This document shows, in pieces, positions 32,323-41,806 of a stretch of 64,000 nucleotides of DNA. Source of the DNA: Methylotenera_A sp031417915. Lineage in GTDB: Bacteria; Pseudomonadota; Gammaproteobacteria; Burkholderiales; Methylophilaceae. The stretch lies in the NCBI GenBank assembly GCA_031417915.1, contig JANOWN010000030.1, positions 14,100-78,099 on the forward strand, in the 5' to 3' direction. Under the pieces are notes generated by a model. The model did no database searches. It was not told where the DNA came from and saw nothing but the letters and a program-made list of their open reading frames with translations. Position numbers and translations under genes: made by a program. Positions within the stretch are counted from its first letter, which is position 1. Each line of letters starts with the position of its first letter.

Positions 32323-33840
32323 TTACTTTTTGCTATCCATTTTGGCTTTAAGTAGAGCGCCAAGATTGGTTGTGCCAGAAGCGGCAGCTGCATCTTCAGC
32401 AGAAGGTGCTTCCGCCTTAGTTTTTGCAGGTTTTGCTTTTGGTTTAGCTGCTTTGTCTTCTGATGAAGATAAAGAAGATGTCGCGCCTGACGGGTCTTCA
32501 GTCAATTGTTTCACACCCAATGAAATACGCTCTTTTTCTACATCAATGGCTAAAATCACTGCATTTAGCTCGTCACCTTTTTTGAAGTTACGAATCGCTT
32601 CTTCGCCAGTTTGTGTCCAAGATAAATCAGACAAATGCACTAAACCATCAATACCGCCTGGCAAGCCAATAAACACGCCGAAGTCGGTGATGGATTTGAT
32701 TTGACCAGCCACTTTATCACCTTTGTGGTGCGTTGCAGAGAAGTCATCCCAAGGGTTGGCTTTACATTGTTTCATGCCCAATGATAAACGGCGGCGTTCT
32801 TCGTCAATTTCAAGAATCATCACTTCAACTTCGTCGCCCAATTGTGCGATTTTGCCTGGGTGAATGTTTTTGTTAGTCCAATCCATTTCAGAAACGTGTA
32901 CCAAACCTTCGATGCCTGGCTCTACTTCAACAAACGCGCCATAATCAGTAATGTTAGAAACTTTGCCGAATAGGCGCGTGCTTACTGGGTAGCGACGGGT
33001 TAATGCAACCCATGGGTCATCACCTAATTGTTTAATGCCTAGTGAAACACGATTTTTTTCTTGATCGAATTTCAAGATTTTCGCTTCAACTTCTTCGCCC
33101 ACTGTTAACACCTCAGATGGATGTTTTACGCGGCGCCAAGCCAAATCGGTAATGTGTAGCAAGCCATCAATACCACCTAAATCAACGAATGCGCCGTAAT
33201 CGGTGATGTTTTTAACAATACCTTTAACAGTTGCGCCTTCAGTCAGCGAGCCCATTAGCGCTTCGCGGTCTGCACCAGCGCTTACTTCCATCACGGCACG
33301 ACGAGAAACCACAATGTTGTTACGTTTGCGGTCTAATTTAATTACTTTGAAATCCCATTCTTTATTTTCGAATGGTGTGGTGTCTTTTACTGGGCGTACA
33401 TCAACCAGTGAGCCTGGCAAGAAAGCGGTGATGCCGTTAACAGCCACGCGCAAACCACCTTTTACTTTACCGCTTACAAAGCCTTTAACTACACGGCCTT
33501 CGTTCATCGCGTCTTCTAAATCCAGCCAAGCTTCCATTTTCTTCGCTTTTTCGCGAGAGAGTTGGGTGTTGCCAAAACCATCTTCGAGTTTTTCGATACA
33601 TACTTTTACGAAGTCGCCAATGGCAACTTCCATTTCGCCAGCGGCGTTTTTGAATTCAGCAGCGTCAATCCAGCTTTCAGATTTTAAGCCAGCATTTACA
33701 GTGACATGATCGCTATCGATAGCGATGACTTCGGCGGTGATGACCTCGCCAGAACGCATTTCTTGACGCGCTAAGCTTTCCTCAAATAGGGCAGCAAAGG
33801 ATTCCATCGAAGATGGGGTTGATTTAGAAGTAGAAGCCAT
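32323..33840 (-). CDS. rpsA: 30S ribosomal protein S1 with five S1 domains
   Basis: A 505-residue protein. I count five S1/OB domains (roughly 30-88, 107-175, 192-263, 279-350, 366-438), then an Ala/Lys/Pro-rich tail to the C-terminus ending NLGALLKAKMDSKK. Standard proteobacterial S1 has six domains and ~555-570 residues, so the sixth domain is absent or replaced by the disordered tail. S1 brings mRNA to the ribosome. It lies between cmk and ihfB, the usual order. M12 (MESFAALFEESL) is an alternative start, closer to most homologues. Confidence 0.96.
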   Translation of the reverse strand: MASTSKSTPSSMESFAALFEESLARQEMRSGEVITAEVIAIDSDHVTVNAGLKSESWIDAAEFKNAAGEMEVAIGDFVKVCIEKLEDGFGNTQLSREKAKKMEAWLDLEDAMNEGRVVKGFVSGKVKGGLRVAVNGITAFLPGSLVDVRPVKDTTPFENKEWDFKVIKLDRKRNNIVVSRRAVMEVSAGADREALMGSLTEGATVKGIVKNITDYGAFVDLGGIDGLLHITDLAWRRVKHPSEVLTVGEEVEAKILKFDQEKNRVSLGIKQLGDDPWVALTRRYPVSTRLFGKVSNITDYGAFVEVEPGIEGLVHVSEMDWTNKNIHPGKIAQLGDEVEVMILEIDEERRRLSLGMKQCKANPWDDFSATHHKGDKVAGQIKSITDFGVFIGLPGGIDGLVHLSDLSWTQTGEEAIRNFKKGDELNAVILAIDVEKERISLGVKQLTEDPSGATSSLSSSEDKAAKPKAKPAKTKAEAPSAEDAAAASGTTNLGALLKAKMDSKK

Positions 33841-34037
33841 TAAAATAAAGTTACCTAAAAAATTACTTAAAGTTAATTTCTGAAATTACCGCTGAAATTA
33901 TCTTAAGTATTCCCACCTAGCAGCGGGGTAGTTAATTAAAGTTATGCAAATAATCAAATAAAAGCATAACACGAACCGTGCATACTACACAAAAAATAGC
34001 TTATGTTCAATGACTTAAAACATTTTTACAGGTTTTT

Positions 34038-34724
34038 TTACAAAATAATTCTATATGCTGTGAGAACAAATTCCACGGCATCATTAATTGAGCGATGGCT
34101 AGTATCTAAAAACACCGCATCTGGCGTTTGCACCAGCGGTGAAGCGCGGCGTTGGCTGTCGCGATAATCGCGTTGTTGTAGGTCCAGCAACACTTGGGCG
34201 TAAGTCGCTGGAATATTTGCGGGAATCGTTTGTTTATAGCGACGATCAGCGCGCACTTCTACATTTGCGGTGAGAAAAATCTTGAGTGTTGCATCAGGAA
34301 ACACCACCGAGCCCATATCGCGCCCGTCAGCTACCAAGCCAGGTAATTTTCTAAAACTCTGCTGCAAATCAAACAGCGCTTGGCGCACTTGCGGGTGAAT
34401 CGCCACCTCAGACGCACCGTGGCTGATTTTATCGCTGCGAACTAGCGCTGCGACGGGTTTGTTTCCAAGGAATATTTCGTCTTCTATAAACTGAATTTTT
34501 AGCGTTTTTGCCATCTCACCAAGCGCATCGGCGTTATCCCAAGCAATATTTTGTTGCTTTGCGGCTAGCGCGACGATTCTGTATAAAGCGCCAGAATCCA
34601 AATAATGAAAGCCTAACTTTTCGGCCACCAATTGCGCCACCGTGCCTTTGCCGCTGGCGGATGGGCCATCTATCGCGATGACAGGAATGGGTAGATTAAC
34701 TGACAATTTTTGCAAACTCTTCAA
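34038..34724 (-). CDS. cmk: cytidylate kinase
   Basis: A 228-residue enzyme phosphorylating CMP/dCMP. P-loop AIDGPSASGKGTVAQ, YLDSGALYR, LVADGRDMGSVVFPDA and RRYKQTIP with RDYRDSQRRASPL are all present. The start lies inside the 3' end of aroA (29-base overlap), suggesting coupled translation; no later Met fits, as the P-loop begins at residue ~17. The 197 bases downstream to rpsA probably carry the rpsA promoter. Confidence 0.96.
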   Translation of the reverse strand: MKSLQKLSVNLPIPVIAIDGPSASGKGTVAQLVAEKLGFHYLDSGALYRIVALAAKQQNIAWDNADALGEMAKTLKIQFIEDEIFLGNKPVAALVRSDKISHGASEVAIHPQVRQALFDLQQSFRKLPGLVADGRDMGSVVFPDATLKIFLTANVEVRADRRYKQTIPANIPATYAQVLLDLQQRDYRDSQRRASPLVQTPDAVFLDTSHRSINDAVEFVLTAYRIIL

Positions 34725-36033
34725 AATAATTGGGGAATGTTTTTGCCACGCATTTCGGGTCGTTAATGGTAATAGGTACGCCGCCTAATGAAACCAGCGA
34801 AAAGCACATCGCCATGCGATGGTCGTCGTAGGTATCAATCACCCCATTTGGTGTGAGTTGGGCGGGTGGTGTGATTTTAATGTAATCGGCGCCTTCCTCA
34901 ACAACGGCGCCCACTTTGCGTAATTCGGTCGCCATGGCGGCAATGCGGTCGGTCTCTTTCACGCGCCAACTCGCGATATTGCGCAAAGTCGTCGTGCCTT
35001 CCGCGAATAAAGCCATAATCGCCAGCGTCAATGCCGCGTCAGGGATGTGGTTGCAATCTAAATCAATGGCTTGCAGCTGTTTAGGCTTATAAGTTTGGAT
35101 TTTATTATTGCTAAAACTAGAACCAACTTTGTGCCTAGGACCAAATCTATTGCCGTAAGCAACCATGACCCCCATTTTTTTCAAGGCATCGGCAAAGCGT
35201 ATATCGCCTTGAATGCTGTTTTCTCCTATACCCTCAACAAGTACGTTCCCTGCTATCGCGCCAGCAGCCAAGAAATATGAGGCGCTTGAAGCATCGCCCT
35301 CTACGAACATTTGTTTAGGTGAAGTGTAGTTACTATCTGACGCAATGGTAAATGTTTTCCACTCATCACGTATGACATTTACGCCAAAGCGTGCCATTAA
35401 GTTAAGAGTGATTTCAATATAAGGCTTAGATATTAGTTCGCCAACCACTTCAATCGTGGCTTGCTGCTTGGTGAGTGGCAATGCCATTAAAAGCGCGGTT
35501 AAAAACTGGCTGGAAACATCGCCGCGAATTTTAATTGGTTTGCTCACATCAATATTGGCGGGTAAAATTTTGAGCGGCGGAAAACCTTCATTTTCTAAAT
35601 ATTCAATATTCGCACCAATTTGCCGTAGCGCATCGACCAAATCGCCAATTGGCCGCTCGTGCATACGCGGCACACCCGAGAGCGTGTAATGCCCGCCAGA
35701 TAAGGCTAGTGCAGCAGTGAGCGGCCTAAACGCAGTGCCAGCATTCCCCAAAAAAAGTTCAGCATATTTGCTGGGGCTACCTTTATTGGTAAAGTTGCCG
35801 CCGCAGCCATGTACACGCCAATCGGTTCCGCTTAGTTTTTCTAACTTTACCCCAAGTTTTTCTAACGCCTCCAGCATGCGCGCGGTGTCGTCAGAAACCA
35901 ATAAATCACGGATTTCCGTGACACCATTTGCTAGTGCGGCCAACAACAGCGTGCGATTTGAAATACTTTTTGAACCTGGAAGTTTAATCGTGCCTTCGGC
36001 GCGGCTGGCGGCGGGTAAATGTAATTGCTCCAT
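34696..36033 (-). CDS. aroA: 3-phosphoshikimate 1-carboxyvinyltransferase (EPSP synthase)
   Basis: A 445-residue enzyme of the shikimate pathway, making EPSP from shikimate 3-phosphate and PEP. Signatures: KLPGSKSISNRTLLLAALA, LFLGNAGTAFRPLTAALAL, GDVSSQFLTALLMALP, and DLDCNHIPDAALTLA followed by WRVKETDRIAAMATEL. It is two bases downstream of tyrA and overlaps cmk, forming a compact aromatic-nucleotide block. Confidence 0.97.
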   Translation of the reverse strand: MEQLHLPAASRAEGTIKLPGSKSISNRTLLLAALANGVTEIRDLLVSDDTARMLEALEKLGVKLEKLSGTDWRVHGCGGNFTNKGSPSKYAELFLGNAGTAFRPLTAALALSGGHYTLSGVPRMHERPIGDLVDALRQIGANIEYLENEGFPPLKILPANIDVSKPIKIRGDVSSQFLTALLMALPLTKQQATIEVVGELISKPYIEITLNLMARFGVNVIRDEWKTFTIASDSNYTSPKQMFVEGDASSASYFLAAGAIAGNVLVEGIGENSIQGDIRFADALKKMGVMVAYGNRFGPRHKVGSSFSNNKIQTYKPKQLQAIDLDCNHIPDAALTLAIMALFAEGTTTLRNIASWRVKETDRIAAMATELRKVGAVVEEGADYIKITPPAQLTPNGVIDTYDDHRMAMCFSLVSLGGVPITINDPKCVAKTFPNYFEEFAKIVS

Positions 36034-36035
36034 AT

Positions 36036-36908
36036 TTATTGCGCTTTGCCCCAGTCGTTACGTGCTTGGCTGGCACGTTCAAATAGCGCCTGCAAGCCTG
36101 CTGCATCGCCATTTTCCAACAAGATTTTGAGCTGCGCCAATTGTGCTTGGTATGCAGTAACTTCTTGAATTAAAGCCGTTTTATTGGCAAGTGAAATATC
36201 ACGCCACATTTCGGGCGAGCTGCCTGCAATGCGCGTAAAATCTCTAAAGCCACTCGCCGCGAAGCTGAATAATTGCGCCGCGTTTGGGCGATTAGCGATT
36301 TCGTTTACCAGCGCAAACGCGAGTAAATGTGGCAAATGACTGACTGCGGCGAAGATGCTATCGTGCGTTTCTGCGCTCATTTCGCTTACGTTTGCGCCGC
36401 ATTTTTCCCATAATTCGGCAACGCCAGCAACCGCATGGATATTGGTCTCCGTGGTGGGTGTTAACACAACATTTTTACCTACAAACAAGTCTGCTTTGGC
36501 TGCAGAAACGCCAGATTTCTCTGCGCCCGCAATCGGGTGGCCGCCAACAAATTGGCTGAATTGATCACCTAAAATTTCGCGCGCCGTCGCCAAAACATCA
36601 CCTTTGGTGCTGCCCGCATCGGTGATAATAGTTTTAGCGTTTAAATGCGGTTTGATGTTTTGCAAAATGTTCGCTGTTTGTGCCACAGGCGCTGCAATAA
36701 GAATTAAATCTGCATCGCTGCAAGCCTCATGGATATTGGTCTCTAGAGCATCAATTACATTTAATTCTAAAGCTTCATTCATACTTTTTTCACTGCGCCC
36801 AACGCCCACAATATGCGCGACTGTATTATCCAGCTCGCCTGCTTTTTTTAAAGCCAATGCAACCGAGCCGCCAATCAAGCCCACACCAAAGATGACGAGT
36901 TTTTTCAA
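36036..36908 (-). CDS. tyrA: prephenate dehydrogenase
   Basis: A 290-residue enzyme of tyrosine synthesis: NAD-binding LVIFGVGLIGGSVALAL, ITDAGSTKGDV, FVGGHPIAGAEKSGV with the catalytic His, and HLPHLLAFAL. No chorismate-mutase or ACT domain is fused. Two copies of the ATATCCATG element are embedded in frame, giving DALETNIHEACSDA (residues ~53-66) and TETNIHAV (~152-159), in places where homologues vary. Confidence 0.96.
   Translation of the reverse strand: MKKLVIFGVGLIGGSVALALKKAGELDNTVAHIVGVGRSEKSMNEALELNVIDALETNIHEACSDADLILIAAPVAQTANILQNIKPHLNAKTIITDAGSTKGDVLATAREILGDQFSQFVGGHPIAGAEKSGVSAAKADLFVGKNVVLTPTTETNIHAVAGVAELWEKCGANVSEMSAETHDSIFAAVSHLPHLLAFALVNEIANRPNAAQLFSFAASGFRDFTRIAGSSPEMWRDISLANKTALIQEVTAYQAQLAQLKILLENGDAAGLQALFERASQARNDWGKAQ
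36427..36455 (-). repeat. ATATCCATG element copy 1 in tyrA
   Basis: On the coding strand ACCAATATCCATGCGG, translated TNIHA. The arms are eroded. Confidence 0.55.
36712..36752 (-). repeat. ATATCCATG element copy 2 in tyrA, full length
   Basis: On the coding strand it runs from GATGCTCTAGAGA through CCAATATCCATGAGG to CTTGCAGCGATGC. It is as complete as the intergenic copies, yet lies in frame inside a conserved gene. Confidence 0.75.
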
Positions 36909-36968
36909 AAGAAATCATGCAGAAAATTAAAAACGAAATTGTAGCACGTGCTAGGTGTTTATTGAGCG

Positions 36969-37709
36969 CTAGCCTTGTGACACCCATTCGCCATCAATTA
37001 ACTTTTCTTGCGGCTTAAATTGTTGTTTATACGCCATTTTTTGGCTTTCTTGTATCCAGTAACCTAAATATAAATACGGCAAATTCAAGCTTTTTGTCCA
37101 TTCGGCCAGCCACATAATAGAATAAGTACCGAAGCTGGCTTTTGCTTCAGTTGCATCGTAAAACGTGTAAACGGCCGAGACGCCATCAGTTACCACGTCA
37201 ATCACGCTGACGATTTTGACTTGGTTTTCGGCGTCGCGAAATTCAATCATTAAGCTTTCTACATTGCTCATGCACAAAAACTGTAAATATTGGTTGGCGC
37301 CTTCATCCGCATCGGTGGGCACACTTAATTCTGGCTCGGCATGACGTAGTTTTTGATAATTGGTATATAGCTCAAAGTGACTTTGAATATAGCCCAGCGG
37401 CAATATGCGCGCGCTTAAATTGGCGTGTTGCTTGTGCGCACGTTTTTGGCTGCGCGTAGGCGTAAATTCGTTTAAGACTAATCTAATCGCAATGCAAGCG
37501 CTGCAGTTAAAACAATGTGGACGATAAGCAAACTTTCCGCTGCGCCGAAAGCCTTGCTGAATAAGGCCGCTGTAGATGTTGGTGTCGACCAAATGATGCG
37601 GCGCGGCGATTAAACTTTGCGCAAGTTTATCGGGCAAATAGCCGCATTTATACGGCGTGGTGACGTAAAATTGTAGCTTGTGTAAGGCTGGCTCAATCGG
37701 CAAAGTCAT
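36969..37709 (-). CDS. bpt: aspartate/glutamate leucyltransferase
   Basis: A 246-residue transferase that adds Leu from Leu-tRNA to proteins with N-terminal Asp or Glu, marking them for ClpAP. Family features: CGYLPDKLAQS, RRSGKFAYRPHCFNCSACI with a cysteine pair, YLYLGYWIQESQKMAYK and FKPQEKL. The adjacent aat gene (one base away) makes the classical N-degron transferase, so both branches of the Leu N-degron pathway are encoded together. Confidence 0.95.
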   Translation of the reverse strand: MTLPIEPALHKLQFYVTTPYKCGYLPDKLAQSLIAAPHHLVDTNIYSGLIQQGFRRSGKFAYRPHCFNCSACIAIRLVLNEFTPTRSQKRAHKQHANLSARILPLGYIQSHFELYTNYQKLRHAEPELSVPTDADEGANQYLQFLCMSNVESLMIEFRDAENQVKIVSVIDVVTDGVSAVYTFYDATEAKASFGTYSIMWLAEWTKSLNLPYLYLGYWIQESQKMAYKQQFKPQEKLIDGEWVSQG

Positions 37710-37710
37710 A

Positions 37711-38433
37711 TTAAAATTCTACCAGTTTTGTAAGATTTTGCATGAATTCTTCACGGTCAATTTCTCGTCCGCCAAAGCTGGTGAGTAAAGGTGTTTTCAT
37801 TTGGCAATCTATCATGCCAACACCTTGATTTATAAGATTATTTACCAAGTGTACGAATGCAACTTTTGAAGCATCAGTGACGTTATGAAACATGCTTTCG
37901 CCATAAAACATCTTGCCGATTTTAATGCCGTAGCAACCGCCGACTAGCTCGCCATTTAGCCAACTTTCGGCGCAAATCGCGTAGCCAAGCCGATGCAGTT
38001 CGCAATACGCCGCTATCATTTCGGGCGAAATCCACGTATTTGATTGATAGCCGCTTTTTGTTCTATTTCTGGGCGTTTGACTGCACGCAGAAATAACGGC
38101 CTGGAAGTCAGTATCCATGCGGGTTTCGAAGGCATTATTTTTATTTTTTAAATGAAGCTTAAGGGTTTTTGCGAGGGATTTACTTATTTTTAATTCTTCT
38201 GGAAATAACACCATGCGCGGGTTCGGGCTCCACCACATGATGGGCTCGCCGGGATTAAACCACGGAAAAATACCTAGTTTGTAGGCGCTTAATAAACGCG
38301 CTGCGCTTAAATCGCCACCGATGGCGATTAAACCGTTAGGCTCGGTTAAAGCTTGTGAAAGCGGTGGGAATTCACAGTCAGCTTCAATCGCGGCAACGCG
38401 GCCATGCTCTAATTGGTAATAACCGTTACTCAA
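37711..38433 (-). CDS. aat: leucyl/phenylalanyl-tRNA-protein transferase
   Basis: A 240-residue enzyme adding Leu or Phe to proteins with N-terminal Arg or Lys. Signatures: FPPLSQALTEPNGLIAIGGDLSAARLLSAYKLGIFPWF, MWWSPNPRMVLFPEE, GYQSNTWISPEMIAAY and GGCYGIKIGKMFYGESMF. It is the upstream partner of bpt. A weak copy of the ATATCCATG element (38098-38136) overlaps codons for FETRMDTDF, which is also normal family sequence. Confidence 0.96.
   Translation of the reverse strand: MSNGYYQLEHGRVAAIEADCEFPPLSQALTEPNGLIAIGGDLSAARLLSAYKLGIFPWFNPGEPIMWWSPNPRMVLFPEELKISKSLAKTLKLHLKNKNNAFETRMDTDFQAVISACSQTPRNRTKSGYQSNTWISPEMIAAYCELHRLGYAICAESWLNGELVGGCYGIKIGKMFYGESMFHNVTDASKVAFVHLVNNLINQGVGMIDCQMKTPLLTSFGGREIDREEFMQNLTKLVEF
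38098..38136 (+). repeat. weak ATATCCATG-like element in aat
   Basis: GTATCCATGCGGGTTTC with GGCCTGGAAG on the left and GAAGGCATT on the right. The core has one mismatch, and the encoded peptide fits the Aat family, so this may be chance or a domesticated copy. Confidence 0.35.
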
Positions 38434-38448
38434 TCTAAATGCCGCAAT

Positions 38449-39168
38449 TCAAAGCAACATCCATAAAGCCATTGCCGCCATCAGCAAATCTTCGATAATC
38501 GTCACCGTCGTCATGGGTAAATTAAAGCCTGTGCCAAGGCAAGCACACTTAATTTTTTGCTTGTTCAGCACCGCCAAAATGACACCGATGCTAGAAAATG
38601 TCATCACAATTAGCGTCATTAAATTAATTATAATCGACCTGTAGACCAATAGATATGAGGTGCCTAGCGCAAGCTCAATAAAAGGATAAATGAATCCATA
38701 AGCAGGAATTTTTTTCGCAAGCAAATCGTACATGGCGTAACTTTGTGCAAAACCGCGTAAATCGAGCAGCTTAAAAAACGAGAATACAAGAAAAAAGCCT
38801 GCCATAAAATTGGGCATAAAACGATGTAAAATAAATTCGCCACTTGCGATTTCAATCGCCAACGCCGCCAATAAAATGTAGAAAAATACAAGAATCAGTG
38901 GCTTGTAAGTGACGAAAAATGATTTTTCGCTCTCATCATTTTTTAGATAATTTCCAGGCAAAATTTCTGCACCAACTACATAATTCCCCACGTTTTTTAA
39001 CACGCTATTTAAAGCAATTACGTCAACTTTCTGCCCTGAAAGCTTTATTTGGGGCGGTTTCAGAGTGACCTCAATTTCATCTGCGTAAGGCGTCAAAGCG
39101 CTTTGCACTCTGGCAACGCAGTTGTTGCAAGTCATGCCCGCTATCGAGTAAATTGTGTGTGTTTTCAT
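38449..39168 (-). CDS. heavy-metal-associated domain fused to a MauE/DoxX-like membrane domain
   Basis: A 239-residue protein. Residues 1-70 form an HMA metal-binding domain with GMTCNNC (~12-18), the Cu/Zn-type CxxC. The rest has four predicted helices (~90-110, 118-140, 150-175, 185-235) resembling MauE/methylamine-utilisation membrane proteins, including a C-terminal CACLGTG cysteine pair. MauE-type proteins are linked to disulfide or redox maturation; here the fusion suggests metal handling with thiol transfer in the envelope. Alternative: a copper-uptake accessory protein. It follows no obvious operon partner upstream. Confidence 0.8.
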   Translation of the reverse strand: MKTHTIYSIAGMTCNNCVARVQSALTPYADEIEVTLKPPQIKLSGQKVDVIALNSVLKNVGNYVVGAEILPGNYLKNDESEKSFFVTYKPLILVFFYILLAALAIEIASGEFILHRFMPNFMAGFFLVFSFFKLLDLRGFAQSYAMYDLLAKKIPAYGFIYPFIELALGTSYLLVYRSIIINLMTLIVMTFSSIGVILAVLNKQKIKCACLGTGFNLPMTTVTIIEDLLMAAMALWMLL

Positions 39169-39272
39169 CGCGTTAACTATAATCTATAAAAACCGTGTAA
39201 GCTGTAATTTAATAACAACGGTTTAATAACAATAAGTTTAGAACATAAATTTTCGGGGGAGTTATTTATTTT

Positions 39273-39482
39273 ATGAACACTATTTATAAAAAAACCCTAA
39301 AGGGCGTGGAAGAATGCTCGCTACGCACGCAGGGCCTGCAATTAAAGCTGCGCGAATATTTAAAACTGGTGGATGGTGTGAAATCTGCGAATGAAATTCA
39401 ACGCACCAATCCAAATTTAACTGAGGTGGAAGCCGTGTTAGGTGTATTAAAAGACGAAGGCTATATCGAAGTTTTGCATTAA
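39273..39482 (+). CDS. small protein of unknown function
   Basis: A 69-residue protein (begins MNTIYKKTLKGVEECSL, ends LGVLKDEGYIEVLH). The predicted pattern of helices and a short terminal strand could be a winged-helix-like fold, but no family is recognised. GGGGGAG lies upstream of the ATG (13 bases away, rather far). It precedes ygiQ on the same strand. Confidence 0.65.
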   Translation: MNTIYKKTLKGVEECSLRTQGLQLKLREYLKLVDGVKSANEIQRTNPNLTEVEAVLGVLKDEGYIEVLH

Positions 39483-39592
39483 GTCGCAGTAAAAATGCAG
39501 TGAAAATAAATTCCATAAGTCTTTGTAATTGAATGAAAAGTGCGTAGAATGCGCAACTCGCACGCATCTAGATTTTATCTTTTAAGCAAAGT

Positions 39593-41806
39593 ATGGAAGT
39601 TTATACCAACAATCTAGCCAAACCGATTCATACTTATCGCCCGTATTGGGCGAAGCGCTTTGGCACGGCCAAAATGTTACCGATGAGTCGAGCCGAAATG
39701 GACGAATTGGGTTGGGATTCTTGCGATATTATTTTGGTGACGGGCGATTGCTATATCGATCACCCCAGCTTCGGCATGGCGCTGGTTGGGCGTTTGCTCG
39801 AGGCGCAGGGTTTCCGCGTCGGTATTATCGCCCAGCCCGATTGGCAAGATGCAAAAGCCTTCAAAGCGCTCGGCAAGCCAAACCTTTATTTTGGCATCAC
39901 CGCTGGCAATATGGATAGCATGGTCAACCGCTATACTGCCGACCGCAAAATCCGTTCTGATGATGCCTATACCCCAGATGCAGCAGCCAATAAACGCCCA
40001 GATCGCGCCGTTTTGGTGTATTCGCAACGCTGCCGCGAAGCTTATTCGCAAGTTCCGCTCGTCATTGGTAGCATAGAAGCCAGCCTGCGCCGCATCGCGC
40101 ATTACGATTACTGGTCTGATAAAGTGCGCCGCAGTATTCTGGTGGATTCCAAAGCCGATATTTTGCTTTATGGCAACGCAGAACGCGCGCTGGTCGAGTT
40201 AAGCCATCGCATTGCCAAAGGCGAGAAAATAAGCGACATTCAAGATATTCGCGGCACGGCTTTTTTACGCAAAAATATTCCAGAAGGTTGGGCGGAAGTA
40301 GAATCTACAAAATTAGACCGCCCAGGCACGATTGACAAGCCGATTGACCCGTATGAAATGAAAATGGGTGCAGGAACAAGCTGCGAAACTGAAGCTAAAA
40401 AAGACGAGCCAAAACTACCCGAAGGTACAAATCCAATTCAAATAATCCGCAAACCAAAGGCCGATAGAAGCATGCAAGTGGTGCGTTTGCCAGATTACGA
40501 AGAAGTCTCAAAAGACCCCATTTTGTATGCCCACGCTTCGCGCGTGTTGCACTTAGAAGCCAACCCTGGCAACGCCCGCGCGTTGGTGCAAAAGCATGGT
40601 GACCGTGAAGTGTGGCTGAATCCGCCGCCGATTCCGCTTACCACTAAAGAGATGGATTACGTGTATGACATGCCGTACGCGCGCAAGCCGCACCCCATAT
40701 ACAAAAACGCCAAAATTCCCGCCTGGGAGATGATTCGTTTTAGCGTGAATATTATGCGTGGCTGCTTTGGCGGCTGTACGTTTTGCAGTATTACCGAGCA
40801 CGAAGGCCGCATTATTCAAAGCCGTTCTGAAGAATCCATTTTAAAAGAAGTCGAAGAAATTCGCGATAAAGTCGATGGATTTACTGGTGTCATTTCAGAC
40901 CTTGGCGGCCCCACTGCCAATATGTACCGTATTGCCTGTAAGTCTGAAAAAATCGAACAATCTTGCCGCAAATTGAGCTGTGTTTACCCAGGTATTTGTG
41001 AGAATTTAAATACCGACCACAGCGCGCTTATTCAACTTTACCGCAAAGCACGCGCCATTAAAGGCGTTAAGAAGATTTTAATTGGTTCTGGCTTGCGTTA
41101 TGACTTGGCCGTGAAATCGCCAGAATACGTGAAAGAACTGGTACAGCATCACGTCGGCGGCTATTTAAAAATCGCGCCAGAACACAGCGAAGAAAACGTA
41201 CTCAGCAAAATGATGAAGCCAGGCATGGGCGCGTACGATGAATTTAAAGCCATGTTCGAAAAATTCAGTGCAGAAGTCGGTAAAAAACAGTATCTCATTC
41301 CGTATTTTATTGCCGCGCACCCAGGCACCACGGATGATGACATGCTCAATTTGGCATTGTGGCTGAAAAAATACAGTTTTCGCCTAGACCAAGTACAGAA
41401 CTTTACGCCCACGCCGATGGCAATGGCGACCGCCATGTATCACAGTGGCAAAAACCCGCTGCGTAAAGTGACGGCAGATTCTGAGGATGTGCCGATCCCA
41501 AAAAATGGCTTACAACGCAAGCTGCACAAGGCTTTCATACGCTACCACGACCCCGCAAATTGGCCGATGCTACGCGAAGCTTTGAAAAAAATGGGCAGGG
41601 CAGATTTAATTGGGCCGAGCAAAAAGCATTTAGTGCCCGCATTTCAGCCTGCGGTGATGGCCAATATTGAGCAATCTGACGGGACTAGTTTTAGAGCTAA
41701 ACCCTTGCCAAAAGCGTTTAACAATTTTAAAAATGCAGCTAGGCCTGCTTTTAGTAAACCAGCTTTTAGTAAGCCCGCGTTTAGCAAAGCCAAAAAAGCG
41801 CATTAA
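39593..41806 (+). CDS. ygiQ: YgiQ family radical SAM protein
   Basis: A 737-residue protein matching the length and order of YgiQ: N-terminal LPMSRAEMDELGWDSCDIIL, a GDCYIDHPSFGMAL segment, the radical-SAM cluster motif MRGCFGGCTFCSI (CxxxCxxC) near residue ~390, and downstream KKILIGSGLRYDLAV, LKIAPEHSEENVL and VQNFTPTPMAMATAMYHSG. The reaction is not established. The C-terminus has three tandem PAFSK units (~718-733), a recent short repeat. Confidence 0.95.
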   Translation: MEVYTNNLAKPIHTYRPYWAKRFGTAKMLPMSRAEMDELGWDSCDIILVTGDCYIDHPSFGMALVGRLLEAQGFRVGIIAQPDWQDAKAFKALGKPNLYFGITAGNMDSMVNRYTADRKIRSDDAYTPDAAANKRPDRAVLVYSQRCREAYSQVPLVIGSIEASLRRIAHYDYWSDKVRRSILVDSKADILLYGNAERALVELSHRIAKGEKISDIQDIRGTAFLRKNIPEGWAEVESTKLDRPGTIDKPIDPYEMKMGAGTSCETEAKKDEPKLPEGTNPIQIIRKPKADRSMQVVRLPDYEEVSKDPILYAHASRVLHLEANPGNARALVQKHGDREVWLNPPPIPLTTKEMDYVYDMPYARKPHPIYKNAKIPAWEMIRFSVNIMRGCFGGCTFCSITEHEGRIIQSRSEESILKEVEEIRDKVDGFTGVISDLGGPTANMYRIACKSEKIEQSCRKLSCVYPGICENLNTDHSALIQLYRKARAIKGVKKILIGSGLRYDLAVKSPEYVKELVQHHVGGYLKIAPEHSEENVLSKMMKPGMGAYDEFKAMFEKFSAEVGKKQYLIPYFIAAHPGTTDDDMLNLALWLKKYSFRLDQVQNFTPTPMAMATAMYHSGKNPLRKVTADSEDVPIPKNGLQRKLHKAFIRYHDPANWPMLREALKKMGRADLIGPSKKHLVPAFQPAVMANIEQSDGTSFRAKPLPKAFNNFKNAARPAFSKPAFSKPAFSKAKKAH

